A stretch of 64,000 bases of DNA, taken from Modestobacter sp. VKM Ac-2985. Lineage in GTDB: Bacteria > Actinomycetota > Actinomycetes > Mycobacteriales > Geodermatophilaceae. Numbering within the stretch: the stretch's first letter is position 1; every line of letters starts with the position of its first letter. A program made the translations under genes and the position numbers. Shown here piece by piece: positions 1 to 9,266 of this stretch. The notes beneath the pieces are model-generated. The model saw only the letters and a list, made by a program, of their open reading frames with translations, made no database searches and was not told where the DNA came from. Location of the stretch: NCBI RefSeq assembly GCF_026967925.1, contig NZ_JAPVBI010000002.1, positions 921,628 through 985,627 of the forward strand, written 5' to 3'.

Positions 1-1
1 G

Positions 2-436
<435 letters not shown>

Positions 437-439
437 CCC

Positions 440-1603
440 ATGCCAGTACGTGACAACGTCGAGATCGGCCTGAACCGCTTCGCCCGCCGGGGGTACGACC
501 TCGACGAGGTGTCGATCGTCCCCTCGCGCCGCACCCGGGACCACGACGACGTCTCCACCGCCTGGCAGATCGACGCCTTCCGGTTCGAGATCCCGCTCGT
601 CACCAGCCCCAGTGACGCGGTGGTCAGCCCGGCGACCGCGGTCGCCGTCGGGCAGGCCGGTGGCCTGGGTGTGCTCAACGCCGAGGGCCTGTGGGCCCGG
701 TACGACGACCCGACCGACGTCTACCGGCAGCTGCGCGACGCCGCCGGGCCGGACAGCGGGCCGCCGACCGCGCTGCTGCAGCAGGTCTACGCCGAGCCGG
801 TGAAGCCGGACCTGATCGCCGCCCGGATCAAGGAGATGCGGGACGCCGGCGTGACGACGGCGGTGCGCGTCTCCCCGCAGCACACGGCGTGGCTGGCGCC
901 GACGATCCTGGCCGCCGGCGTCGACCTGCTGGTCATCCAGGGCACGATCGTCTCCGCCGAGCACGTGACGACGTCGGGGGAGGCCCTGAACCTCAAGGAG
1001 TTCATCGCCGACCTCGACGTCCCGGTGATCGTGGGCGGCGCGGCGGACTACCAGACCGCGCTGCACCTGATGCGCACCGGCGCCGCCGGCGTGATCGTCG
1101 GCGTGGGCGCCGACAGCTGGTCGACCGCGGACGCCGTGATGGGCGTCCGGGTCCCGCTGGCCAGCGCGATCGCCGACGCCGCCGCGGCCCGGCGCGACTA
1201 CCTCGACGAGACCGGTGGCCGGTACGTGCACGTCATCGCCAACGGCCGGATCGAGACCAGCGGCGCGATCGCCCGAGCCCTGGCCTGCGGCGCCGACGCC
1301 GTCCAGCTGGGCGAGCCGCTGCGCGCGGCGAGCGAGGCCCCGGCCGGTGGCGTGTGGTGGGACTCCGTCGCCGCGCACCCGCGGCTGCCGCGCGGTGGCA
1401 CCTCCGGCGCCGCGGAGCCGCGCGGCACGCTGGAGCAGCTGCTGCTCGGGCCGGCCGACACCGCCGACGGGCGTACCAACCTCTTCGGTGCCCTGCGCCG
1501 CACCATGGCCAAGACCGGCTACCGGGACCTCAAGGAGTTCCAGCGGGTCGACCTGGTGCTCGGTGGCGGCAGCGACGACGCACCCGGCCACCTGGCCGGC
1601 TGA
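440..1603 (+). CDS. guaB3: GuaB3-family IMP dehydrogenase-like protein
   Basis: A 387-residue paralogue of IMP dehydrogenase of the actinobacterial GuaB3 type. It has the TIM-barrel frame with the [12 protein letters not shown] segment, the [11 protein letters not shown] strand-turn and the [13 protein letters not shown] phosphate-binding region. It has no CBS pair between barrel halves, which fits its short length. The family is known to accompany guaB in actinobacteria; whether this protein acts on IMP or on GMP is not settled by the sequence. ATG lies 3 bases after the guaB stop, and guaA starts 8 bases after its own stop, so the three look like one transcript for guanine nucleotide synthesis. 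Confidence 0.92.
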   Translation: MPVRDNVEIGLNRFARRGYDLDEVSIVPSRRTRDHDDVSTAWQIDAFRFEIPLVTSPSDAVVSPATAVAVGQAGGLGVLNAEGLWARYDDPTDVYRQLRDAAGPDSGPPTALLQQVYAEPVKPDLIAARIKEMRDAGVTTAVRVSPQHTAWLAPTILAAGVDLLVIQGTIVSAEHVTTSGEALNLKEFIADLDVPVIVGGAADYQTALHLMRTGAAGVIVGVGADSWSTADAVMGVRVPLASAIADAAAARRDYLDETGGRYVHVIANGRIETSGAIARALACGADAVQLGEPLRAASEAPAGGVWWDSVAAHPRLPRGGTSGAAEPRGTLEQLLLGPADTADGRTNLFGALRRTMAKTGYRDLKEFQRVDLVLGGGSDDAPGHLAG

Positions 1604-1611
1604 GCGCGGCG

Positions 1612-3195
1612 ATGAGCAACGGTCTGTCGAACATGGACTTCCCGACCGTCCTGGTCGTCGACTTCGGCGCCCAGTACGCGCAGCTGATCGCCCGGCGCAT
1701 CCGCGAGGCCGGTGTGTACTCCGAGCTCGTGGGGTCCGACGTGCCGGTGGCCGACCTGCTGGCCCGCAAGCCGGCGGCGATCGTCCTGTCCGGCGGGCCC
1801 TCCAGCGTCTACGCCGAGGGTGCGCCGCAGCTCGACCCGGCCGTCTTCGAGGCGGGCGTGCCGGCCTTCGGCATCTGTTACGGGTTCCAGGCGATGGCCG
1901 CCAGTCTCGGCGGCACGGTGGCCCGCACCGGCGACCGGGAGTACGGCGGCACCCCGCTGACGGTGACCACGCCGGGGCAGCTGTTCGGTGAGCTGCCCAC
2001 CGAGCAGTCGGTGTGGATGAGCCACGGCGACGCGGTCTCCGCCGCCCCGCCCGGGTTCACCGTCACCGCCACCAGCACCGGCGCGCCGGTCGCGGCGTTC
2101 GAGGACGTCGACCGGCGGCTGGCCGGTGTGCAGTTCCACCCCGAGGTGAAGAACACCCCGCACGGGCAGACGGTGCTCGAGCACTTCCTGTTCGACATCG
2201 CCGGCCTGGAGCCGAGCTGGACGATGGCCAACGTCGTCGACGAGCAGGTCGCGTCGATCCGGGCGCAGATCGGCGACCGGCGGGCCATCTGCGGGCTGTC
2301 CGGCGGGGTCGACTCCGCGGTGGCCGCCGCGCTGGTCCAGCGGGCCATCGGTGACCGGCTCACCTGCGTCTACGTCGACCACGGGCTGATGCGCGAGGGC
2401 GAGACCGAGCAGATCGAGCGCGACTTCGTCGCCGTCACCGGCGCCGACCTGCGGGTCGTCGACGCCAGCGACCAGTTCCTGGCCGCGCTGGCCGGGGTGA
2501 GCGACCCGGAGACGAAGCGGAAGATCATCGGCCGGGAGTTCATCCGGGTCTTCGAGCAGGCTGCCCTCGACGTGATCGCCGACGCCAAGGAGCACGGCGA
2601 GACCGTCGACTTCCTGGTGCAGGGCACCCTCTACCCCGACGTGGTGGAGTCCGGTGGCGGCACCGGGACGGCGAACATCAAGAGCCACCACAACGTCGGT
2701 GGGCTCCCCGAGGACCTGACGTTCACCCTGGTCGAGCCGCTGCGCACGCTGTTCAAGGACGAGGTGCGTGAGGTCGGCCGGCAGCTCGGGCTGCCCGACA
2801 CCCTGGTGCAGCGCCAGCCGTTCCCCGGCCCGGGCCTGGGCATCCGGATCATCGGCGAGGTCACGCGCGAGCGGTTGGACGTGCTGCGCCAGGCCGACGC
2901 GATCGCCCGCGAGGAGCTGACCGCGGCGAAGCTGGACACGGAGATCTGGCAGTGCCCGGTGGTGCTGCTGGCCGACGTCCGTTCGGTCGGGGTGCAGGGC
3001 GACGGGCGCACCTACGGCCACCCGGTGGTGCTGCGCCCGGTGTCCAGCGAGGACGCGATGACCGCCGACTGGACCAGGCTGCCCTACGACGTGCTGGCGA
3101 GGATCTCCACCCGGATCACCAACGAGGTGGCCGAGGTGAACCGGGTCGTGCTCGACGTGACGAGCAAGCCGCCGGGCACCATCGAGTGGGAGTAG
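1612..3195 (+). CDS. guaA: GMP synthase (glutamine-hydrolysing)
   Basis: A 527-residue enzyme that aminates XMP to GMP using glutamine and ATP. The N-terminal class-I glutamine amidotransferase domain has [18 protein letters not shown], the nucleophile in GICYGFQ (Cys89) and the HPEV motif near residue 180. The ATP pyrophosphatase domain has the P-loop SGGVDS, and the C-terminal dimerisation domain ends in the family's typical KPPGTIEWE. The first ATG (1612) gives a normal length; Met8 (1633) is an alternative, since no strong ribosome site marks either one. It lies directly downstream of guaB3. Confidence 0.97.
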   Translation: MSNGLSNMDFPTVLVVDFGAQYAQLIARRIREAGVYSELVGSDVPVADLLARKPAAIVLSGGPSSVYAEGAPQLDPAVFEAGVPAFGICYGFQAMAASLGGTVARTGDREYGGTPLTVTTPGQLFGELPTEQSVWMSHGDAVSAAPPGFTVTATSTGAPVAAFEDVDRRLAGVQFHPEVKNTPHGQTVLEHFLFDIAGLEPSWTMANVVDEQVASIRAQIGDRRAICGLSGGVDSAVAAALVQRAIGDRLTCVYVDHGLMREGETEQIERDFVAVTGADLRVVDASDQFLAALAGVSDPETKRKIIGREFIRVFEQAALDVIADAKEHGETVDFLVQGTLYPDVVESGGGTGTANIKSHHNVGGLPEDLTFTLVEPLRTLFKDEVREVGRQLGLPDTLVQRQPFPGPGLGIRIIGEVTRERLDVLRQADAIAREELTAAKLDTEIWQCPVVLLADVRSVGVQGDGRTYGHPVVLRPVSSEDAMTADWTRLPYDVLARISTRITNEVAEVNRVVLDVTSKPPGTIEWE

Positions 3196-3282
3196 GAGCA
3201 CCTCACCCGACCTGCGGGTGATCGTCAGCCGTGGTGGGGTGGGCGACGGTCCTGATCATCGTCGTCCCCAGGAGGTCACCGC

Positions 3283-4305
3283 GTGCTCCCCGGAACGTGG
3301 CCGCTGCTGCCCAGCGCTCTTGCACTCGCCGCCATGGCCGTGGTGATCATCTTCGCCGGCGTCCGGCTGACCCGCGTCGCCGACGAGCTCGCCGACCGGA
3401 CCGGCCTCGGCGACGCGCTCGGCGGGGCGCTCCTGCTCGGGGCGGTCACCTCGCTGCCGGGGATCGTCGCCACCGCCACTGGCGCCCTGGAGGGCGACCC
3501 CGGTTTCGGCCTCTCCAACCCGATCGGTGGCGTCGCCATCCAGACCGTGTGGCTGGCGATCGCCGACCTGGTCTACCGCCGGGCCAACCTGGAGCACTCC
3601 GCGGCGTCGCTGCAGAACGTGATGCAGTCGCTGATCCTGGTGGCGCTGCTTTCGGTGCCGGTGATGGCCTACGCGACCCCCGACCTGCGCCTGGGCTGGA
3701 TCCACCCGCTCACCCTGCTCATCCCCGTGCTGTACGGCTACGGGCTGGTGCTGCTGCGGCGGATGGACCGACACCCGATGTGGATCCCCACGCACACCTC
3801 GGCCACCGTGGAGCAGGACCCGGAGGAGGAGGGCTCCGACCGGAGCACCCGCCGGCTGTGGTCCCTGCTGGTGTCGCTCGGTCTGGTGGTCGGGGTCGCC
3901 GGCTGGGTGATCGGCCAGGCCGGCCTCGGCGTGGTCGAGGGCACCGGGCTGCCCAGCGGGGTCGTGGGCTTCACCCTCACCACTGGGGTCACGTCCCTGC
4001 CCGAGCTGGTGGTGCTCCTGACCGCGGTCCGGATGGGGGCGCTGAGCCTCGGCGTCGGCAACATCATCGGCGGCAACACCTTCGACACGCTGATGATCGC
4101 CGTGGCCGACGCCTTCTACCTGGACGGGCCGATCTACCGGGACGCCGGGCCCGTCAGCCTGGTGCTGCTGGGTGGAACGGTCCTGCTCACCACCGTCCTC
4201 ACCGCCGGCCTGGTGATGCGCGACCGGAAGGGCATCGGGTTCGAGGGGATCCTGCTGCCGCTGATCTACGCGGGGACGATCGCGCTCGCGGTGATCAGCC
4301 GATGA
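3283..4305 (+). CDS. CaCA-type sodium/calcium exchanger-like membrane protein
   Basis: A 340-residue integral membrane protein with about ten hydrophobic segments in two related halves. Each half carries an alpha-repeat-like motif of the cation/Ca2+ antiporter superfamily: GGALLLGAVTSLPGIVATATGA near residue 45 and GFTLTTGVTSLPELVVLLTAVRMG near 230, the second followed by GVGNIIGGNTFDTLMI. The halves are joined by an acidic, charged loop (EQDPEEEGSDRSTRR, about residue 180). A GTG start is chosen because AGGAGGTCACC lies just before it. The gene stands alone and ends in a strong terminator. Cation specificity cannot be read from the sequence. Confidence 0.85.
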   Translation: MLPGTWPLLPSALALAAMAVVIIFAGVRLTRVADELADRTGLGDALGGALLLGAVTSLPGIVATATGALEGDPGFGLSNPIGGVAIQTVWLAIADLVYRRANLEHSAASLQNVMQSLILVALLSVPVMAYATPDLRLGWIHPLTLLIPVLYGYGLVLLRRMDRHPMWIPTHTSATVEQDPEEEGSDRSTRRLWSLLVSLGLVVGVAGWVIGQAGLGVVEGTGLPSGVVGFTLTTGVTSLPELVVLLTAVRMGALSLGVGNIIGGNTFDTLMIAVADAFYLDGPIYRDAGPVSLVLLGGTVLLTTVLTAGLVMRDRKGIGFEGILLPLIYAGTIALAVISR

Positions 4306-4342
4306 CGAGGGCCCGGGGAGCGGTCGCTCCCCGGGCCCTCGT
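4305..4342 (+). terminator. strong rho-independent-type hairpin
   Basis: A perfect 18-bp inverted repeat (4305-4322 with 4325-4342) closed by a 2-base loop begins at the last base of the exchanger gene's stop codon. There is no long T-run, which is common for actinobacterial terminators. It may also serve the convergent minus-strand gene that ends at 4413. Confidence 0.85.
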
Positions 4343-4412
4343 GGTCGGTCTCGCGGTGCCTCGGGTCGGTGCCGGGTGACCCCGCCCGTCACCGGCCCTG
4401 CGGCGGGTGCCG

Positions 4413-4697
4413 TCAGCTCCGGCGGCGGGCCTTGCGCCACTCGTTGACCAGCAGCGCGATCCCGGCGCCGATCAGGATGACCCAGGCGATCCCGTTGCCG
4501 AACCAGTCGAAGGACAGGTCCACCCCGGCCATCAGCAGGATCGCCACCAGGATGAACAGCACCCCGGCGACCAGTGCCCCGTTGTCGACGTCGCGCCGGC
4601 GGCCGGACTCGTCGACGGTGGACGCCGTGGAGCTGCTGGTGGCGCCCTGCGGGAACACCTCGGTGTCCCGCCGTCCGTAGGGGTCGTGCTCAGCCAC
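4413..4697 (-). CDS. small two-helix membrane protein
   Basis: A 94-residue hypothetical protein: a hydrophilic N-terminal half (AEHDPYGRRDTEVF, then a Ser/Thr-rich linker and GRRRD), two hydrophobic helices (GALVAGVLFILVAILLMAGV and GIAWVILIGAGIALLV) and a basic tail (NEWRKARRRS). The GTG at 4697 is preferred because GGAGGTG sits 5 bases upstream and it overlaps the end of the PspC gene by 8 bases, indicating translational coupling. A more upstream ATG at 4715 would run deeper into the previous gene. Being last in the operon with a PspC/LiaF-like protein suggests an envelope role, but the function is unknown. Confidence 0.75.
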   Translation of the reverse strand: MAEHDPYGRRDTEVFPQGATSSSTASTVDESGRRRDVDNGALVAGVLFILVAILLMAGVDLSFDWFGNGIAWVILIGAGIALLVNEWRKARRRS

Positions 4698-5688
4698 GGG
4701 ACACCTCCACGTCACCCAGACCTGCGTTGATGATGATCTCGAACTCCGGCTCGGAGTCCCCGGACCAGTCGGCCGTGCCCCGGCCGGGGAAGAAGCCGGT
4801 CTCCACGCTGTCGCCGAACAGGTCGGTCTCGCCGAGCCCCTGCACGACCTCCAGCCGCACGTCGGCGGAGAAGGGCACGATCACCTCGATGTCGCCGAGC
4901 CCGGAGTCGATCCGGGTGGTGATCGGTGAGTCCAGGTCGGCCAGCTCGTCGGAGTCGACGCCGCGCAGGTCCAGCAGCAGGTCACCGACCCCGTTCCCGT
5001 AGTCCGACTGCACCGCGGCCGCCGACGCCGGGCGCCAGGTGCGGTCGCCCATCTCGCCGCTGGGGACCTCGACCGTCGAGGCGATCGCGAGCGCCACGGA
5101 GAGCACCAGGCCCAGCCCGATCAGCCCGCCCTTGGCCCCCCGGCCGATCCCGGTCAGCGCACCGAACACCAGGCCGACGCCGACGATCAGCAGCGCGCTG
5201 CCCAGGACGCCGCTGGCGCCCAGGTCCACGTCGGTGAACTGGTCGAGCATCACCGCGACGCCGGCGATGATCAGCAGCGCCGCGATCGTCACCCCGGGCA
5301 CCGGGGAACGCGGACCGGTCCGGGCCTGCTCCGGAGCGCCGGGCTGGCCGGGCGGTGCTGCGGGCGCGGCCGGCATGAGCAGCCACAGCAGCACGTAGAT
5401 GATCAGGCCGCTGCCGCCGGCGAGGGTGAGCGCGATGGCGCCCACCCGCCACAGCAGGGCATCGACGCCGGTGTACTCAGCCAGGCCGCCGGCGACGCCG
5501 CCGATCACCTTGTCGGTGCGGCTGCGGCGCAGCGGCGGGCGGGCGACCGCACCCGGTGGAGGAGGAGGCGGCCAGGAGCCCTGCGGTGGAGGAGGCGGCC
5601 AGGAACCCGGCGGGGGAGGCGGCGGCCAGGGGCCCGGCGGCTGCTCGGCCGCCGGGGGCGGGGTGGAGGGAGGGACTGCTGAGGTCAT
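4690..5688 (-). CDS. PspC-domain membrane protein with LiaF-like C-terminus
   Basis: A 332-residue protein with a proline-rich N-terminal tail (repeats of GSWPPPPP), a PspC domain (KVIGGVAGGLAEYTGVDALLWRVG, near residue 60), several transmembrane helices, and a soluble C-terminal region with GLGDIEVIVPFSADVRLEV, VQGLGETDLFGD and NAGLGDVEVSRG. That last part resembles the repetitive beta fold of LiaF-type proteins, which inhibit LiaS-type kinases. ATG at 5688 is chosen over a frame extension to 5757. It is divergent from a PspC-containing sensor kinase across a 134-bp shared control region, which supports a joint role in envelope stress sensing (inference). Confidence 0.85.
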   Translation of the reverse strand: MTSAVPPSTPPPAAEQPPGPWPPPPPPGSWPPPPPQGSWPPPPPPGAVARPPLRRSRTDKVIGGVAGGLAEYTGVDALLWRVGAIALTLAGGSGLIIYVLLWLLMPAAPAAPPGQPGAPEQARTGPRSPVPGVTIAALLIIAGVAVMLDQFTDVDLGASGVLGSALLIVGVGLVFGALTGIGRGAKGGLIGLGLVLSVALAIASTVEVPSGEMGDRTWRPASAAAVQSDYGNGVGDLLLDLRGVDSDELADLDSPITTRIDSGLGDIEVIVPFSADVRLEVVQGLGETDLFGDSVETGFFPGRGTADWSGDSEPEFEIIINAGLGDVEVSRG

Positions 5689-5722
5689 GCCACGAGCCTG
5701 CCCACTCCGGGCGCCCGGCGGT

Positions 5723-5751
5723 ATCAGGGAACCCCCTGGGCCGACCCTGAT
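5723..5751. promoter_or_regulatory. palindromic operator candidate between divergent PspC genes
   Basis: In the 134-bp divergent intergenic region an inverted repeat ATCAGGG (5723-5729) and CCCTGAT (5745-5751) flanks a C/G-rich centre. It sits where a response regulator could act on both the PspC/LiaF-like gene (minus) and the kinase-regulator pair (plus). That the partner regulator encoded at 7058-7729 binds it is inference. Confidence 0.5.
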
Positions 5752-5822
5752 CCGCACCGGCCGCCCTGCCTCCGGGTGATCACCGGTGTGCGTGGTGCAG
5801 CGGCGGTGACACCATCGGGACC

Positions 5823-7061
5823 GTGACCACCAGCACCGAGCCGACGGCCGGGCATCCCGCCCCGTCCACGGCCCGGCTCCCCGACGGCCGCCCGGCCCGG
5901 CCCCCGCTCGTGCGGCCGGCCACGGGGCGGCTGCTGGCCGGGGTGGTCGCCGGGACGGCGGCGCACCTGCGTCTGGACCCGCTGGTGGTCCGGTTCGTCG
6001 TGATCGGGCTGGCGTTCACCGGGGTCGGCGTCGTCGCCTACGCGTTGCTCTGGCTGACCATGCCGGTCGCCGACCCCTCCGGCGACGGTGCTCCCACGGC
6101 CGTGATCGGGGAGCGCCCCAGCCGCCGCCAGCTGATCCTGCTGGCCCTGCTGTCCTTCGTCGTCTTCGGGCTGGTCTCCCAGCTGCTCACCTTCGGCGGC
6201 TACGACGTCGTCCTGCCGCTGGCCCTCGCCGGGATCGGGCTGGCCGTGATCTGGCGGCAGACCGACAGCGACGCCTCGCTCTCCCGCCGCACCAGCCGCT
6301 GGGGGCTGGCTGCCGGGGTCCTCGTCGGCGTGATCGGCGTGGTGCTGCTGCTGGTCACCACCGGGCAGCTGGCCAACGCCCGCAACGGCTTCACCGCCAC
6401 CGTGGTGATCCTGGTCGGCCTGGCGCTGGCGACCGCCCCGCTGTGGCGCCGGCTGCTGGACCAGCGCGCGACCGAGCGGGCCGCCCGGATCCGGTCGGAG
6501 GAGCGCGCCGCGGTCGCGGCCCACCTGCACGACTCGGTGCTGCAGACCCTCGCCCTGATCCAGCGGCACGCGGCCGACCCCACGGTGGTGGGCCGGCTGG
6601 CCCGCAGCCAGGAGCGGGAGCTGCGGGCGTGGCTGTACGAACCGACCGTCGCCACCGGCGGCACCTGGGCCGGGCTGGTCGCCCGGCTGGTGGCCGAGGT
6701 GGAGGCCGACCACGCCGTCACCGTCGACCCGGTCGTCGTCGGGGACCTGCCCGTCGACGACGCGGTGGCCACCCTGGGCCAGGCTGCCCGGGAGGCGGTG
6801 GTCAACGCCGCGAAGCACTCCGGTGCGCCGTCGGTCTCGCTGTACAGCGAGGTGACGCCGGGCGCGGTGACGGTGTTCGTCCGGGACCGCGGCACCGGGT
6901 TCGACCCGGCCGCCGTGCCGGGTGACCGACGCGGACTGCGCGACTCGGTGGTGGGACGGCTGACCCGACTGGGCGGCACGGCGACGGTGCGATCCGCACC
7001 GGGAGAGGGGACCGAGGTGGAGCTCTGCCTGCCGCGCGAGCGGACGGAGGCGCCGGCATGA
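5823..7061 (+). CDS. PspC-domain sensor histidine kinase (NarL/LiaS type)
   Basis: A 412-residue membrane kinase. The N-terminus carries a PspC-like segment (RLLAGVVAGTAAHLRLDPLV, then a hydrophobic stretch to about residue 80), followed by further transmembrane helices to about residue 210. Then comes a HisKA_3 dimerisation/phosphoacceptor helix with VAAHLHDSVLQTLALIQ (phosphoacceptor His236) and a HATPase domain with AAREAVVNAAKHSG and RDRGTGFDPA. GTG at 5823 is the only start giving the full PspC segment. Its stop overlaps the response regulator start by 4 bases (ATGA). Sensing through an N-terminal PspC domain is a known actinobacterial layout; the stimulus is probably membrane or cell-wall stress. 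Confidence 0.93.
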   Translation: MTTSTEPTAGHPAPSTARLPDGRPARPPLVRPATGRLLAGVVAGTAAHLRLDPLVVRFVVIGLAFTGVGVVAYALLWLTMPVADPSGDGAPTAVIGERPSRRQLILLALLSFVVFGLVSQLLTFGGYDVVLPLALAGIGLAVIWRQTDSDASLSRRTSRWGLAAGVLVGVIGVVLLLVTTGQLANARNGFTATVVILVGLALATAPLWRRLLDQRATERAARIRSEERAAVAAHLHDSVLQTLALIQRHAADPTVVGRLARSQERELRAWLYEPTVATGGTWAGLVARLVAEVEADHAVTVDPVVVGDLPVDDAVATLGQAAREAVVNAAKHSGAPSVSLYSEVTPGAVTVFVRDRGTGFDPAAVPGDRRGLRDSVVGRLTRLGGTATVRSAPGEGTEVELCLPRERTEAPA

Positions 7062-7729
7062 CGGCCGCGACGGGGCGCACCCGGGTCTTCCTGGTCGACG
7101 ACCACGCGATGGTCCGCGCCGGGGTGCGGGCCGAGCTGGGCGAGGAGGTCGAGGTGGTCGGCGAGGCAGCCGACGTCCCCACCGCGGTGGCCGGCATCCG
7201 GGCCAGCACGCCGGACGTCGTCCTGCTCGACGTGCACCTGCCCGGCGGCGGCGGCCACGCCGTCCTGGAGTCGCTGCGCACCGAGCTGCCCGCGACCCGC
7301 TGGCTGGCGCTGTCGGTCTCCGACGCGGCCGAGGACGTCATCGCCGTCATCCGGGCCGGGGCCCGGGGGTACGTGACCAAGACGATCTCCGGGGCCGACC
7401 TGCGGGACGCCGTCCGCCGGGTCGCCGAGGACGACGTCGTGTTCAGCCCCCGGCTGGCCGGGTTCGTGCTCGACGCCTTCTCCGCCGGCCCCGCCGCAGC
7501 CGCGCCCGCCGACGACCCGGCCACCGACCCGGGCCTGGACCTGCTGTCCGCCCGCGAGCGGGAGGTGATGCAGCTGCTGGCCCGCGGCTACACCTACCGG
7601 GAGATCGGCGGCCGGCTGTTCATCTCGGTGAAGACGGTGGAGTCCCACGCCTCCAACGTGCTGCGCAAGCTGCAGCTGTCCAACCGCAACGAGCTCACCC
7701 GCTGGGCGGCCACCAACCGGCTGCTCTGA
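7058..7729 (+). CDS. NarL/LuxR-family response regulator
   Basis: A 223-residue two-domain regulator. The receiver domain has VFLVDDHAMVRAGV with the acidic pair, the phosphoacceptor in VVLLDVHLPGG (Asp58), LSVSD and a switch Lys in GYVTKTI. The C-terminal LuxR-type helix-turn-helix (about residues 160-220) has LSAREREVMQLLARGYTYRE and VKTVESHASNVLRKLQL. It is translationally coupled to the preceding kinase gene (ATGA overlap) and is its cognate partner. Likely targets include its own divergent promoter region around 5723-5751 (inference). Confidence 0.95.
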   Translation: MTAATGRTRVFLVDDHAMVRAGVRAELGEEVEVVGEAADVPTAVAGIRASTPDVVLLDVHLPGGGGHAVLESLRTELPATRWLALSVSDAAEDVIAVIRAGARGYVTKTISGADLRDAVRRVAEDDVVFSPRLAGFVLDAFSAGPAAAAPADDPATDPGLDLLSAREREVMQLLARGYTYREIGGRLFISVKTVESHASNVLRKLQLSNRNELTRWAATNRLL

Positions 7730-7730
7730 G

Positions 7731-7783
7731 GGAGGACCACCTCCTCCCACCCCTCGCGGGCACAGAGGAGGAGGTGGTCCTCC
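7731..7783. terminator. bidirectional terminator hairpin
   Basis: Arms 7731-7747 and 7767-7783 are perfect inverted repeats of 17 bp around a 19-base loop. The hairpin fills the gap between the convergent response-regulator and amidase genes and starts 1 base after the response-regulator stop. Confidence 0.85.
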
Positions 7784-7784
7784 G

Positions 7785-9155
7785 TCAGCAGAAGTGGCTC
7801 TTCGGGATCAGGCCGTGCACGCCGACGGTGCGGTCCACCACCTGGGACACCTCGAAGTCCGCGGCCGCGGACAGGTAGGCGTAGGCGACCGCCCGGTCCA
7901 TCCCCCGGTCGTCCACCAGGAAGTCCAGCGCGTTGACCACGGCCCGCCGGCTGGCGACGTCCAGGTCACTGCCCTGCCCGTTGCGGGAGCCGTCCGGGTC
8001 GGACAACCCGATCGGCACCCAGGCGTCCGGCGTCTCCCCGAAGGGGTACCGGAAGGCCACCGACGGTGCGTCGCCCGCGCCCGGGCGGCAGACGGTGAGC
8101 CGGTAGGTGATCCGGAGCGACCCCTCCATCGCGGTGAGGGCCACCTCGCCGTTGCCCATCGACATGTGCGGGTCGCCGGTGGAGAACAGCGCCCCCTCGG
8201 CGACCACCGGCACGTAGAAGGCGGAGCCGACGTTGAGGTGCTTGACGTCGATGTTGCCGCCGCCGAGGGTCGGCGGGATCGAGTTCACCAGCGGGTCGTT
8301 CAGCTGCGGGGCGTCACCGACCGTGGCGACCGCCATCAGCCCCGCGAACGGGTCCAGCGGCCAGCTGACCTCACCCCTGGTGCCCACCGGGAGATGGGCG
8401 GTGGGCACCCCGCGACGCCCCCGCCGGACCGGGGTGAAGACCGAGACGTTGCCGTACTGCAGCGGGTCCCCCGTGGCCCGGCCGTCCGGCGTCTGCGGCA
8501 TCGCCTCGGCGGGGCTGATCCCGTCGTCGGGGGAGAACTGGACGGCGAGCGCCCCCTTGCCGTGCCGGCTGGAGATGACGCCGTAGGGGACCCGGGGCAG
8601 GGCCGAGAGGGGCTCGATCTTGAGCACGTCCCCCGGACGGGCGCCCTCGACGTACACCGGGCCGGTGACGACGTGCGGCCCGTCGGCGTCGAAGTCGCGC
8701 GGGTGCCGGCTGTAGCCGGCGGCGATGGCGACGGCGTCGTCCAGCACCTGCTCGCGGGGCACGCCCTGACCGGCGAACCACCCCACCGGGTCGCGGCCCT
8801 GGTCCTCGAGGATCCCCTCGTGGCTCACCGTGTCGATGGTGATCGTCTGCCCGGAGCGCATCCGGACGACCGGCGCGTCGGTGGTGCGGGGCAGGTAGCC
8901 CCACAGCACCTCGTCGGGCCGCGAGGAGAGGTACACGTCCCCGTCGATGGGGCCGGTGCCGGGCTGCAGGACCTGCCCGGGCAGCCGGGTCCGGCGTCCA
9001 CCGGTGGCCGCCGCAGGCGAGGCGGTGGCGACACCGGCCGCCATGACGGCGCCGGTGGCCAGGGCGGCCTGGACGAAGGCGCGGCGGCCGAGCCCGCGCT
9101 CCAGCAGGGCAGCGGCAGTCGCCGGTTCCGGGCCCTCGTGCGGTGCGTCGGTCAT
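7785..9155 (-). CDS. acetamidase/formamidase-family protein with Tat signal
   Basis: A 456-residue protein of the FmdA/AmdA family, which hydrolyses formamide or short amides to ammonia. The family core is visible: VGWFAGQGVPREQVL, the YVEGARPGDVLKIEPL segment, LNVGSAFYVPVVAEGALFSTGDPHMSMGNGEV and the EVALTAMEGSLRITYRL strand. Residues 1-50 form a twin-arginine signal: RR at 24-25 in GRRAFVQ, then a hydrophobic AALATGAVMAAGVATA and an ASPAAA cleavage region. ATG at 9155 is chosen for the GGGAG site before it. Family members are usually cytosolic, so an exported form is unusual. The stand-alone setting gives no substrate clue. Confidence 0.88.
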   Translation of the reverse strand: MTDAPHEGPEPATAAALLERGLGRRAFVQAALATGAVMAAGVATASPAAATGGRRTRLPGQVLQPGTGPIDGDVYLSSRPDEVLWGYLPRTTDAPVVRMRSGQTITIDTVSHEGILEDQGRDPVGWFAGQGVPREQVLDDAVAIAAGYSRHPRDFDADGPHVVTGPVYVEGARPGDVLKIEPLSALPRVPYGVISSRHGKGALAVQFSPDDGISPAEAMPQTPDGRATGDPLQYGNVSVFTPVRRGRRGVPTAHLPVGTRGEVSWPLDPFAGLMAVATVGDAPQLNDPLVNSIPPTLGGGNIDVKHLNVGSAFYVPVVAEGALFSTGDPHMSMGNGEVALTAMEGSLRITYRLTVCRPGAGDAPSVAFRYPFGETPDAWVPIGLSDPDGSRNGQGSDLDVASRRAVVNALDFLVDDRGMDRAVAYAYLSAAADFEVSQVVDRTVGVHGLIPKSHFC

Positions 9156-9266
9156 CGTGTTCTCCCGGTGCTGGTGAGCGGACCGGGAGAGGTCTACGTG
9201 AGCTGTGTTACAGCTGTGCGGCGAGAGTGCCGGGGCATTCCGGCCCGATGTCGGGACGAATGTCAA

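Noticed and set aside
691-1611. Extension of guaA upstream through guaB3
   Set aside because: The frame is open, but its product there is Arg/Ala-rich noise and guaB3 occupies the region in another frame. GMP synthase homology begins just after 1612.
5776-5785. GGTGATCACC palindrome in the PspC divergent region as a further copy of the DUF559 repeat
   Set aside because: Only the 10-base palindrome matches; the hairpin arms and outer segment are absent, so chance is the simpler reading.
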